This document shows, piece by piece, positions 1-6,577 of a stretch of 14,922 nt of DNA. The position numbers and the translations under genes were made by a program. The notes under the pieces are model-generated. The model was not told where the DNA came from and did no database searches. It saw only the letters and a list, made by a program, of their open reading frames with translations. This DNA is from Hyphomicrobiales bacterium (GTDB lineage: Bacteria > Pseudomonadota > Alphaproteobacteria > Rhizobiales > OSC116): contig JABSRY010000011.1 in NCBI GenBank assembly GCA_013214985.1, forward strand, positions 2,585-17,506, in the 5' to 3' direction. Every line of letters begins with the position of its first letter. The first letter of the stretch is position 1.

Positions 1-405
1 TGCTTGAGCTTCGCTTTCCATTGCTTCGATGCGGGCCTTTACAATATCGCCGATTGAAATAACGGCTACAAGCTTGCCGTTTTCGATAACTGGCATGTGG
101 CGGAAGCGGCCTTTAGTCATTTTTGACATTATATGATTAATTGTTGAAAAAGGTGAACATGTGACTGGATTGCTTGTCATATGTTGGCTAACCTTTTGGT
201 CTAACACATCGTGGCCTGCATTTGCTAAGGCACGAACAACATCACGCTCGGATATGATGCCTTCGACATCGCCTGATTTAGAGCACACAATTAGGGCACC
301 AATGTGCATTTCTGTAAGTAAATTACTAACGTCTTGTAGTGTCTGTGATTGCAAAATGGTTAAAACATTTTTGTCTTTATTTTTAAGTAAGGTTGATACG
401 GTCAT
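1..405 (-). CDS. CBS-domain protein (3' end cut by window edge)
   Basis: This reading frame is open from an ATG at 405 to the left edge (135 codons). A GGAGAG-type ribosome binding site lies just upstream of the start. The protein has two CBS motifs. The first spans about residues 10-60 and ends in ISERDVVRAL (51-60). The second spans about 75-125, with GRFRHMPV (99-106) and ISIGDIVKAR (116-125). Stand-alone CBS-pair proteins of this type are usually about 140-145 residues, so only a few residues should be missing. CBS pairs bind adenine nucleotides such as AMP, ATP or NADH, and small stand-alone ones are thought to sense energy or redox state. The cellular partner cannot be told from here. 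No membrane segment or fused catalytic domain is visible. Confidence 0.9.
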   Translation of the reverse strand, partial: MTVSTLLKNKDKNVLTILQSQTLQDVSNLLTEMHIGALIVCSKSGDVEGIISERDVVRALANAGHDVLDQKVSQHMTSNPVTCSPFSTINHIMSKMTKGRFRHMPVIENGKLVAVISIGDIVKARIEAMESEAQA

Positions 406-753
406 ACTCTCTCCATTATTTACCTATTTACACTTATGATCGTAGCTCAGAAATATAAAGTTGCAAGCCTGTTTATTAGAATTAGTATAAATGATGACTT
501 TAGCAGAGCTTACTTTTTAATTAATGGCGTGAGAAAAAATAAAAAATAATTATAGTTATATATATTTGTGCATAGTTTTAAAAAAATCGTATTTAAATGA
601 TTTGGTGAAAGAGTATTAACTTTTGTAGGGTATTTTGAGATTATAAAATTAGACAAACAAGAAATGTTTGAAGACTTTAACAGGAAGTTAAAAATATATG
701 GTATATGTGTTTGTAATCATACATATAATTTTCCAACAACATTATTATAAGTT

Positions 754-781
754 TAACGCCATTTGTAGGCGCTAGTTTTTT
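754..781 (+). terminator. intrinsic terminator-like hairpin with no visible upstream gene
   Basis: A 7-bp stem with one mismatch (754-760 with 768-774, GC core CGCC/GGCG) and a 7-base loop is followed at once by six T (776-781). It points along the plus strand, where no coding region lies upstream in the window. It may end a small RNA or be fortuitous. The gap 406-955 around it is otherwise very AT-rich and shows no supported gene. Confidence 0.45.
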
Positions 782-837
782 GTGAATTGTATTTCTCAGA
801 AATGGTTTTGCGTAGGGGATATAGTTTTGCGTATTGA

Positions 838-863
838 GCAGGAAGTTTTAATTAACTTCCTGC
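838..863 (+). terminator. second plus-strand hairpin, terminator-like
   Basis: A perfect 10-bp inverted repeat (838-847 GCAGGAAGTT; 854-863 AACTTCCTGC) with a 6-base AT loop is followed by a T-rich stretch (TTTCTTATTTT). As above, no plus-strand gene precedes it. Just upstream the 10-mer GTTTTGCGTA occurs twice (805-814 and 824-833). Confidence 0.4.
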
Positions 864-903
864 TTTCTTATTTTGTGGATGCGCGCTTTCAGATTAATTA
901 TGT

Positions 904-932
904 AAAAAAAATGCCCAGTAAAAACTGAGCAT
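904..932 (-). terminator. intrinsic terminator of the Gln-rich secreted protein gene
   Basis: Read on the minus strand, a 9-bp stem with one mismatch (924-932 with 911-919) and a 4-base loop is followed by an uninterrupted run of eight T (complement of 904-911). It lies 24 bases after the stop codon of the minus-strand gene ending at 956, which it probably terminates. Confidence 0.8.
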
Positions 933-955
933 GATTTAGCCTATATTTATTATTA

Positions 956-1972
956 TCATTTTAATATTATATTTTGTCCCATGGGTTGCTGGGTTTGTCT
1001 TTGTGAATACATTTGGCTGCCTTCAACGTAAATACTATGACGCTGGAACAGCGTTAAAGCGGGTGATATTTGACCTTTTGGAGACGTACATTCGCCCTTA
1101 ACAGCAAGAATTTTTGATGCATGTATATAGAGTATAGATTTCTTAGTTGAATAGGCTATATTTTGAGGATGAGGCTCACACGATAATTGGCCATTTGAAT
1201 TTAGATAGGCAGCTTCGCCTTCCTGACATTCCATAACTTGGTTATTATTAAACTTTACCCGACTATTGGCATATCGGCCAAATGTAAGCGATAGGAAATC
1301 GGTACCTAAGCAGTAAAAAATTTCTCTCTTCCAGCCATGTTGTCCGCCATTTTTATTGGCATGATCTTGATTGCTATTGTCGTTGTTGTTTCCACCATTT
1401 TTATTGGCGTGATCTTGATCATCATTACCTTGACCATTTGACTGATATTGACCCTGACAGTTACTATTTTGTTGGAACTGACTTTGGAATGAATAATTTG
1501 ATGAATTGTTGCACGCGGGTTGGGCTTGATATTGGCGTTGCCCTTGGCCCTGATATTGTGTTTGGTTTTGATGTTGAGCCTGACCCTGATATTGGCCTTG
1601 TGCCTGATATTGTGCTTGACCTTGATATTGGCCTTGTGCTTGATATTGAGCCTGACCTTGTGTTTGGCCCTGATACTGACCCTGACCTTGATATTGGTTG
1701 TTGTTATTAGAACTTCCAACCGTATATGTTTTGTTTAAGGCAATGTAACCATTTAATTTACGGCGATGACCAATATTGTTATTAAATAGAATTGAGGCTT
1801 CATCTTCTGAACCGCCAGTATTGTTGTCCGGCTCTGACCCTGGATTGTGGCCTGATGAATCACACCCTGTTCCGCCATTTTTGCAAACAGCCGCATATGT
1901 TGTACTTGGAATTATTACACTAGATAATAGCAACATTGCTAATGCTGGCTTTATGAATTTGAACTTTAACAT
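956..1972 (-). CDS. secreted Gln-rich repeat protein with alternating (Gln-X)30 tract
   Basis: I do not recognise a family for this 338-residue protein. It starts with a clear Sec signal peptide (basic start, hydrophobic core about 9-21, likely cleavage after TTYA or TTYAA, residues 22-28). Cys30 does not sit in a proper lipobox. Residues 93-151 alternate perfectly, with every second residue Gln and the others mostly Tyr, Gly or Ala. Residues 153-210 are rich in Gln, Asn and Gly and hold two copies of QDHANKNGG (186-194, 202-210). The C-terminal part (about 211-338) has ordinary composition. Eight Cys (30, 37, 154, 172, 221, 249, 265, 295) could form four disulfides in the periplasm or outside. 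The ATG at 1972 is preceded by a GGAGAA site, and a good terminator follows the stop. A structural surface, matrix or amyloid-like role is only an inference. Confidence 0.8.
   Translation of the reverse strand: MLKFKFIKPALAMLLLSSVIIPSTTYAAVCKNGGTGCDSSGHNPGSEPDNNTGGSEDEASILFNNNIGHRRKLNGYIALNKTYTVGSSNNNNQYQGQGQYQGQTQGQAQYQAQGQYQGQAQYQAQGQYQGQAQHQNQTQYQGQGQRQYQAQPACNNSSNYSFQSQFQQNSNCQGQYQSNGQGNDDQDHANKNGGNNNDNSNQDHANKNGGQHGWKREIFYCLGTDFLSLTFGRYANSRVKFNNNQVMECQEGEAAYLNSNGQLSCEPHPQNIAYSTKKSILYIHASKILAVKGECTSPKGQISPALTLFQRHSIYVEGSQMYSQRQTQQPMGQNIILK
1520..1696 (-). repeat. coding tandem repeat for (Gln-X)30, about 18-base unit
   Basis: This DNA encodes residues 93-151 of the secreted protein. The 6-base period (CAG/CAA plus one codon) is organised into degenerate 18-base units that encode hexapeptides such as QYQGQA and QYQAQG. 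Tyr recurs at residues 94, 100, 110, 116, 122, 128, 140 and 148. The repeat keeps other frames on both strands free of stops, which produces false overlapping ORFs. Such tracts can change length by slippage. Confidence 0.85.
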
Positions 1973-2052
1973 GTGTTCTCCGAAGTACTTTATACTAAAT
2001 GATTATATTTGCAGCGTTTGCTTGTGGCTCATTATGAATAAAATGTTTAACT

Positions 2053-2108
2053 AAAAGGTAAATTTTTATTTATATTTTATATTTTCTTGATTAAGAAAAG
2101 GTAAATTT
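2053..2108. repeat. pair of 13-base direct repeats in the intergenic region
   Basis: AAAAGGTAAATTT occurs exactly at 2053-2065 and 2096-2108, about 43 bases apart. The pair lies between the divergent Gln-rich gene (minus) and PAS gene (plus). It could be a pair of regulator sites, but the region is AT-rich and no promoter could be placed with confidence. Confidence 0.35.
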
Positions 2109-2259
2109 GTAGACTGGCATGACTGTTGCTTTGTAGATACTAGTTAAGGTTATATGCAATAAATTTGTTAAACCTTGAATCAAAACGTAACAATGTGAAC
2201 CAAATTGATACATTGGCTTTTAATATGTCTCATATTGGTAGTTTAAGTTAGGCAAAATT

Positions 2260-2886
2260 ATGAAATTGCATACTAGTAAAAATTTATATGAATATTGGAA
2301 TGAATTACGTGGAAACAGAATGGCTCCGCAACGTAAAGAGCTTGACCCTGCTATGCTAAAAGATATTCTACCAAATTTATTTTTATTAGACCGCCAGGGG
2401 CCTGGCGCATATAGTTTTCGATTAGCGGGTACAAAAACCTGTAATATTTTTGGTGAAGAGCTAAAAGATAAGAATTTTCTTGATTTATGGAATGAAAATG
2501 ACCGAGATAGTTTTGTTTCTTTATTTGACACGTTAAGTGAGCAGGGTGCTGTTATTGTTTGTGGTCTAAAAGGCTTATCAGGTGACGAACAAGTTAATTT
2601 TGAATTTTTGGCACTGCCTTTGTTTCATAAAAATGCCACTTATTGTTCCAGCATTATTGGTTCGTTTGGTTTTAACAGCGAGGTTGAGCGTAAATATTTA
2701 CTACCAGTAACAGATATTGAGCTTCATAGTTTAAGAGTTATTTGGCCCGTTGATGACAATTTACCATTGCAAAAAAATATTCCTGCCAAAAGATCGGCTT
2801 TACAGATTGCTATTCGTGCAAACCCTGATGATGAATATCAGCTTCGGCGTGCTAGCTTTAAAGTAATACAAGGTGGTAAGGTATAA
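2260..2886 (+). CDS. PAS-domain protein of the alphaproteobacterial PAS_5 type
   Basis: The 208-residue soluble protein has the hallmarks of the PAS_5 family (formerly a DUF found mostly in Alphaproteobacteria). These are a YW..LRG.R.AP.R..LDP start (residues 12-30), LPN.FLLDR (37-45), then Y.FRLAGT (51-58), and F.DLW around 73-77. The PAS fold occupies about residues 30-145. No kinase, cyclase or output domain follows, and the C-terminal tail (about 170-208) is basic and probably flexible. Proteins of this type are single-domain presumed sensors without a known ligand or partner. The start ATG has a weak TTAGG site 8 bases upstream. The gene is followed after 141 bases by a PilZ gene on the same strand, so a signalling link is plausible but unproven. 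Confidence 0.8.
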   Translation: MKLHTSKNLYEYWNELRGNRMAPQRKELDPAMLKDILPNLFLLDRQGPGAYSFRLAGTKTCNIFGEELKDKNFLDLWNENDRDSFVSLFDTLSEQGAVIVCGLKGLSGDEQVNFEFLALPLFHKNATYCSSIIGSFGFNSEVERKYLLPVTDIELHSLRVIWPVDDNLPLQKNIPAKRSALQIAIRANPDDEYQLRRASFKVIQGGKV

Positions 2887-3027
2887 ATAGCAAATTTTAT
2901 TCTAGCAAGGTGCGATCGATTTAAATATTTTGTAAATAATTGTTGTTATTTAAAATTTTGTTAATACTATTTACGTGACGTTAACCATAATTTTTTATGT
3001 TAGAGAAAACAATTACTAGAGCACATT

Positions 3028-3648
3028 ATGGATCCAGTTAGAAAAAGAATAATTAAGCTATCGGCTTATTACCCATTTAAATTTAGAGCTGTGGATGTTG
3101 ACCTACCTGGACGTATGATGCGGGCTGATAGAAGTGAGCATGAATGCAAAGCTTATAATTTGTCTGTTGGTGAAGCTTTTATACAAACTTCTGTTCAGGT
3201 AAATATGGATGAACGCATAATTGCTTATTTAGAAACAATTGGGCGTATTGCTGGGCAAGTGTTGAAAGTAAATGAACACGGCTTCTTAATGTCTATTATT
3301 GCCCCGAGCAAACACCGTGATAAATTAGTAGATAAATTGACATGGCTGCATAACTTAAATAAATCGGGTATTGTTGATGATCGTGTTTATCAGCGTTTTA
3401 CGCCTGTTTTTGATTTTTGTAAGATTGCAGTTGTTACGGGTGAGACTTATGATTGTCGATTAATTGATATGTCTATCGGTGGTATGGCGGTTCATGTTGA
3501 TTTAAAAGCACCTGTTGGCTCTTTAGTTAAGTTTGAAGATGCATCTGCTGTTGTTGTGCGTAATTTTGAGGGCGGTATTGCCTTGGAATTTGTGGATAAA
3601 CCCTCGCAAGCTGTTATTCAAAAGTACTTTCATAGAGACCATCTCTAG
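3028..3648 (+). CDS. PilZ-domain protein (tandem PilZ-like), probable c-di-GMP effector
   Basis: The 206-residue soluble protein contains two related beta-rich segments. The C-terminal one has the two c-di-GMP-binding signatures of PilZ: RVYQR (119-123) and D147-M-S149-I-G-G152. The N-terminal one has Arg29/32/35 followed by N44-L-S46-V-G48, a degenerate version of the same motif, so it may be a YcgR-N-like or second PilZ domain. PilZ proteins bind cyclic di-GMP and alter motility, polysaccharide production or adhesion. No output domain beyond PilZ is present, resembling the small stand-alone PilZ regulators of Alphaproteobacteria. The gene lies between the PAS gene and a periplasmic cysteine peptidase gene on the same strand, but the 141- and 341-base gaps suggest separate promoters. 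Confidence 0.8.
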   Translation: MDPVRKRIIKLSAYYPFKFRAVDVDLPGRMMRADRSEHECKAYNLSVGEAFIQTSVQVNMDERIIAYLETIGRIAGQVLKVNEHGFLMSIIAPSKHRDKLVDKLTWLHNLNKSGIVDDRVYQRFTPVFDFCKIAVVTGETYDCRLIDMSIGGMAVHVDLKAPVGSLVKFEDASAVVVRNFEGGIALEFVDKPSQAVIQKYFHRDHL

Positions 3649-3989
3649 TTAGGGTTTAGAAATTCCTAACGCGGAGATGTAGTTTTTATCATTCAGTTTT
3701 ACTGTTAGTTTGTATCCTCTCATTTTGGGACAGGTGAGGCGGGGTTATTGTCGATATTTTAGCATTTGGGGTGTCCTATAATGACACGAACTAATATTAC
3801 CAATTAATTAAATTTGAATAAAAATCATATAAAACAAATAGATAACAGGTTACCTGAAACAAATACAATTTGAGCTAAATTTGCCTCTTATTTGTATTAA
3901 GTCTAATTCAATTTGCATCAATCAGTTTATATCTTCATAAAAACCTATGTGAGAAAGTGGGTCCATGATGAATTGGTTGGATTGGGTAA
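3649..3989. other. 341-base intergenic gap with weak regulatory-like palindromes
   Basis: No gene is supported here. Two small symmetric sites stand out. One is GTGTC (3771-3775) and GACAC (3783-3787) flanking CTATAAT, which could be a -10 element, although no good -35 sits at the right distance. The other is the palindrome CAGGTTACCTG (3846-3856). Either may belong to the promoter of the downstream peptidase gene. An ATG pair at 3965-3970 is in another frame and is not used. Confidence 0.3.
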
Positions 3990-4655
3990 ATGGGAAAAAT
4001 ATTAAAAGCATTAAAGTTAGGCATTACAGTCTCTGCGTTAACATTATCAATGAATAATAACGCGATTGCACAAGATGTTACTAACATTGGAATTATTACA
4101 GCTAGCATTGGTGGTAACAGTCAATCTACTGGCGCTAGAAATTCGGCGGGTCTCGCTGCATATATGAATGTATTTGGTGAAACCTCTGCACCTCTTGGTT
4201 TTATGAGTTTTTGCTCACGAAACCCTACAGATTGCAAAGGTGGGACATCAGAACCTACTGTTGTTGAATTAGATGCAGGTAGCTGGGGCACGCTTAATGA
4301 GGTGAATGACCTTGTTAACAGAACTATTGAACCTGTATCGGATCAGGATTTGTATCAACAAGTTGAAATGTGGGCTTATCCGACTAATAAAGGTGATTGT
4401 GAAGATTACGTTTTGTTAAAACAGAAATTATTAATTGAAAAAGGTTGGCCGAAAGAATCTTTACTAATTACTGTTGCTATCGATGATTTTGGGGGTGGGC
4501 ATGCCGTGCTAACCGTAAAAACAAATATTGGAGATTTGATTTTAGATAACCAAAATGAGAAAATTCTGCCTTGGCAACAAACAACTTATACTTATGTTAA
4601 GCGTCAATCGACGTCTCACCCAGCATTATGGGTAGCATTAAGTTCTATAGAATAA
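3990..4655 (+). CDS. periplasmic transglutaminase-like cysteine peptidase (BTLCP family)
   Basis: The 221-residue precursor has a signal peptide (1-27, cleavage after AIA). The mature part matches the bacterial transglutaminase-like cysteine peptidase family (PF06035, which also includes LapG). The catalytic triad is visible as Cys137 in GDCEDY (135-140), His171 in GGGHAVL (168-174) and Asp186 in LDN (185-187). The family tail PW..T.Y.YVKRQS (194-207) is also intact. Cys75 and Cys82 probably form a disulfide. LapG releases a biofilm adhesin by periplasmic cleavage under c-di-GMP control. The alphaproteobacterial members are related, but most have no proven substrate. No LapA-like adhesin or LapD-like receptor is in the window. 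The PilZ gene upstream makes a c-di-GMP link tempting but unproven. The ribosome binding site is weak. Confidence 0.85.
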   Translation: MGKILKALKLGITVSALTLSMNNNAIAQDVTNIGIITASIGGNSQSTGARNSAGLAAYMNVFGETSAPLGFMSFCSRNPTDCKGGTSEPTVVELDAGSWGTLNEVNDLVNRTIEPVSDQDLYQQVEMWAYPTNKGDCEDYVLLKQKLLIEKGWPKESLLITVAIDDFGGGHAVLTVKTNIGDLILDNQNEKILPWQQTTYTYVKRQSTSHPALWVALSSIE

Positions 4656-4662
4656 CAAATTG

Positions 4663-4706
4663 GGTCCAAACGTTCCCCCCTGACCATCCATCATTTAGTT
4701 TGGACC
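4663..4706. repeat. 9-bp inverted repeat between the peptidase stop and the terminator
   Basis: GGTCCAAAC (4663-4671) and GTTTGGACC (4698-4706) are perfect inverted copies separated by 26 bases that include a run of six C. The element lies 7 bases after the peptidase stop and just before the main terminator. It may extend the transcript's 3' structure or be a protein-binding site. Confidence 0.4.
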
Positions 4707-4710
4707 TTAG

Positions 4711-4744
4711 AAACCGCTACTTCATCCAGTAGCGGTTTTTTTTT
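4711..4744 (+). terminator. strong intrinsic terminator
   Basis: An 11-bp perfect stem (4711-4721 with 4728-4738, core CCGCTACT/AGTAGCGG) with a 6-base loop runs straight into nine T (4736-4744). It ends the peptidase transcript. The A-rich foot on the other side is short, so it is at best a weak terminator for the convergent NAD kinase gene. Confidence 0.9.
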
Positions 4745-4751
4745 GGTTTTT

Positions 4752-5519
4752 TTAGTAGCCAAATTGCTCGCGTAAAATACGCTCTTCTAAGCTGTGCTTA
4801 TCGTCAAATAGCATGGATGCGGTTGATTTTTTGTTTTTTGTAATTGTGATATGTTCTATGTTCCGAATTTCCAAATGATCTGCAACTGCTGAAACGGGTC
4901 TTTTTTGGGGTGAGCATATTTTAATAGAGACTGTCACGCTATCTCGTAATAACGCGCCGCGCCAATTGCGTGGCCTAAATGGGCTTATTGGCGTAAGTGC
5001 TATAAGGGGCGTGTTGATTGGAATTATAGGGCCATGCGCGGATAAGTTATATGCGGTACTGCCCACGGGGGTTGATATAATGACGCCGTCGCAGACTAAT
5101 TCATCTAACCGTGTTTTTTGGTTGATGGATATTTGCAATTTTGCAGCCTGATGAGTTTGGCGCAGTAACGACACTTCATTAAAAGCTTTAACAATGTGTT
5201 TTTCGCCATCTACCGTGGTTACTTCGGCCTTTAGTGGATTGACGACATGTTTATTTGCGTTATTGAGGCGATTTATGAGATCATCTTGGCTATATTCATT
5301 CATTAAAAAGCCCACGGTACCACGATTTAGGCCATAAATTGATATGCCTTTATCATGAAAATCGTGTAAGCATTGCAGCATAAAGCCGTCTCCGCCTAGC
5401 GCAATGATAACATCGGCATGAACTTGATCGCAATTGCCATGCTTATTTACTAAAATTTTTAGGGCGGCGTTGGCTTCATCTGTGCCACTAGAAATAAAAC
5501 ATAAATTCTTAAATTTCAT
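4752..5519 (-). CDS. nadK: NAD kinase
   Basis: The enzyme phosphorylates NAD to NADP using ATP (or polyphosphate in some members) in the cytoplasm and is the only route to NADP in most bacteria. The 255-residue length is normal for the alphaproteobacterial form. Visible family motifs are GGDG (42-45), with the catalytic Asp in the nucleotide-binding loop. NE (114-115) and DGVIISTPVGSTAYNLSAHGP (144-164) follow, the glycine-rich region that contacts NAD. The gene is convergent with the peptidase gene and divergent from cysD. No clear ribosome binding site precedes the ATG at 5519. Nothing in the sequence is broken or missing. Confidence 0.95.
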   Translation of the reverse strand: MKFKNLCFISSGTDEANAALKILVNKHGNCDQVHADVIIALGGDGFMLQCLHDFHDKGISIYGLNRGTVGFLMNEYSQDDLINRLNNANKHVVNPLKAEVTTVDGEKHIVKAFNEVSLLRQTHQAAKLQISINQKTRLDELVCDGVIISTPVGSTAYNLSAHGPIIPINTPLIALTPISPFRPRNWRGALLRDSVTVSIKICSPQKRPVSAVADHLEIRNIEHITITKNKKSTASMLFDDKHSLEERILREQFGY

Positions 5520-5707
5520 AAGCTGAATTAACTCTTAAATACAATTTGGTAAACAATAATTGCGTTACACTAGTGGGCGATTGGATATTTTGTCAATAAA
5601 AATGCAATAAAAATATAATTATACCTTGTTACAGTTGATACATATATTTCAATTTACTTATTTTAAATGTTAATTAAAATATATTACATAAAAATTAGTA
5701 TATTTTG

Positions 5708-5736
5708 TTGACATTACATTCAAAATTGTGAATAAA
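5708..5736 (+). promoter_or_regulatory. probable cysD promoter
   Basis: A consensus -35 (TTGACA, 5708-5713) is followed after 17 bases by AATAAA (5731-5736), a four-of-six -10. The expected transcript would start near 5743 and carry only a short leader before the GGAAGG site (5755-5760). No riboswitch-like structure fits in the leader. Confidence 0.5.
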
Positions 5737-5767
5737 CAAAGAAAATAATCTATTGGAAGGTGCTGAA

Positions 5768-6562
5768 ATGTCGCGACTTGATGATTTAGAAGCTCAAAGT
5801 ATCTATATTTTTAGAGAAGCTTTTAACAAAATTGAAAATATTGCTCTTTTATGGTCTTTAGGCAAAGACAGTAATGTAATGGTTTGGCTTGCTAAAAAGG
5901 CATTTTATGGCCATGTACCTTTTCCTGTGATGCATGTGGACACAGAAAAAAAATTCAAAGAAATGTATGAATTTAGAGATCGTTATGCTGACGAATGGAA
6001 CTTAAATTTTATTCGGGAAGTTTGCCCACCGATTGAAGAGATGGATGAAACATTACCACCTGCTGCAAGAAGTGCTGCGCGTAAAACTGTCGGACTACGT
6101 AATGCAACTAAAAAGCACGGATTTAATGCTTTATTTGCAGGTATTAGGCGGGATGAAGAAGCAATTCGTGCCAAAGAACGGGTATTTAGCCCACGAGGAA
6201 AAGATGGTAGATGGGACTTTAAGCATCAACCACCTGAATTTTGGGATCAATATAAAACTGAATTTCCTGAAGGCACGCATATACGGATTCACCCATTATT
6301 ACAATGGACTGAGCTGGATATTTGGAACTATACGCAAAGAGAGAATATTCCGATTATCTCTTTATATCGCTCTAAAAATGGTTTTCGCTATCGCTCGCTT
6401 GGTGATGAAGATATTACGAACCCAGTTAAAAGTGATGCTTATACCATTGAAGAAATTATTGAAGAATTAAATACGACCAAAGTTTCTGAACGTAGTGGTC
6501 GTGCGCTTGACCACGAGACGGAAGATGCTTTTGAGCGTTTGCGTACTGAAGGTTATTTATAA
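5768..6562 (+). CDS. cysD: sulfate adenylyltransferase small subunit (compact form)
   Basis: CysD is the catalytic ATP sulfurylase subunit that makes adenosine 5'-phosphosulfate from sulfate and ATP, driven by the GTPase CysN. The ATG at 5768 is chosen because GGAAGG (5755-5760) lies at the right distance. A TTG five codons upstream overlaps that site. The 264 residues show the PP-loop SLGKDS (30-35), HVDT (56-59), KEMYEFRDR (64-72), GIRRDEE (125-131), RAKER (134-138), W..LDIW (180-186) and the C-terminal ERSGRALDHE (241-250). E. coli CysD is 302 residues. This one lacks about 30 residues between roughly 205 and 225, where RYRSLGDEDITNPVKSDA replaces the longer segment. This looks like a natural compact variant, not damage, because both flanks align. 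It is followed after 15 bases by cysNC. Confidence 0.93.
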   Translation: MSRLDDLEAQSIYIFREAFNKIENIALLWSLGKDSNVMVWLAKKAFYGHVPFPVMHVDTEKKFKEMYEFRDRYADEWNLNFIREVCPPIEEMDETLPPAARSAARKTVGLRNATKKHGFNALFAGIRRDEEAIRAKERVFSPRGKDGRWDFKHQPPEFWDQYKTEFPEGTHIRIHPLLQWTELDIWNYTQRENIPIISLYRSKNGFRYRSLGDEDITNPVKSDAYTIEEIIEELNTTKVSERSGRALDHETEDAFERLRTEGYL

Positions 6563-6577
6563 GGTTTGGATGAAGAT

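Noticed and set aside
161..439. Plus-strand open frame of 92 codons over the CBS gene
   Set aside because: It is the antisense shadow of the minus-strand CBS gene, which has clear domain motifs and a ribosome binding site.
664..750. 28-codon plus-strand ORF before the hairpin at 754-781
   Set aside because: There is no ribosome binding site, the region is AT-rich, and the peptide has no recognisable features. It is kept only as part of the possible small RNA region.
1520..1700. CRISPR-like array of short repeats
   Set aside because: The units are contiguous, degenerate, have no unique spacers and keep a coding frame, so this is a protein-coding tandem repeat.
1306..1738. Several open frames on both strands inside the Gln-rich gene
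   Set aside because: The 6- and 18-base periodicity removes stop codons from other frames. Only the 956-1972 frame has a signal peptide, a ribosome binding site and a terminator.
2220..2531. 103-codon minus-strand frame over the start of the PAS gene
   Set aside because: It is the antisense of a well-supported PAS-domain gene and shows no domain or start signal of its own.
5753..5767. TTG start adding five residues to CysD
   Set aside because: It would place the GGAAGG ribosome binding site inside the coding region. The ATG at 5768 has that site at proper spacing.
6033..6470. 145-codon frame inside cysD
   Set aside because: It is a shifted frame of a conserved gene with no motifs.
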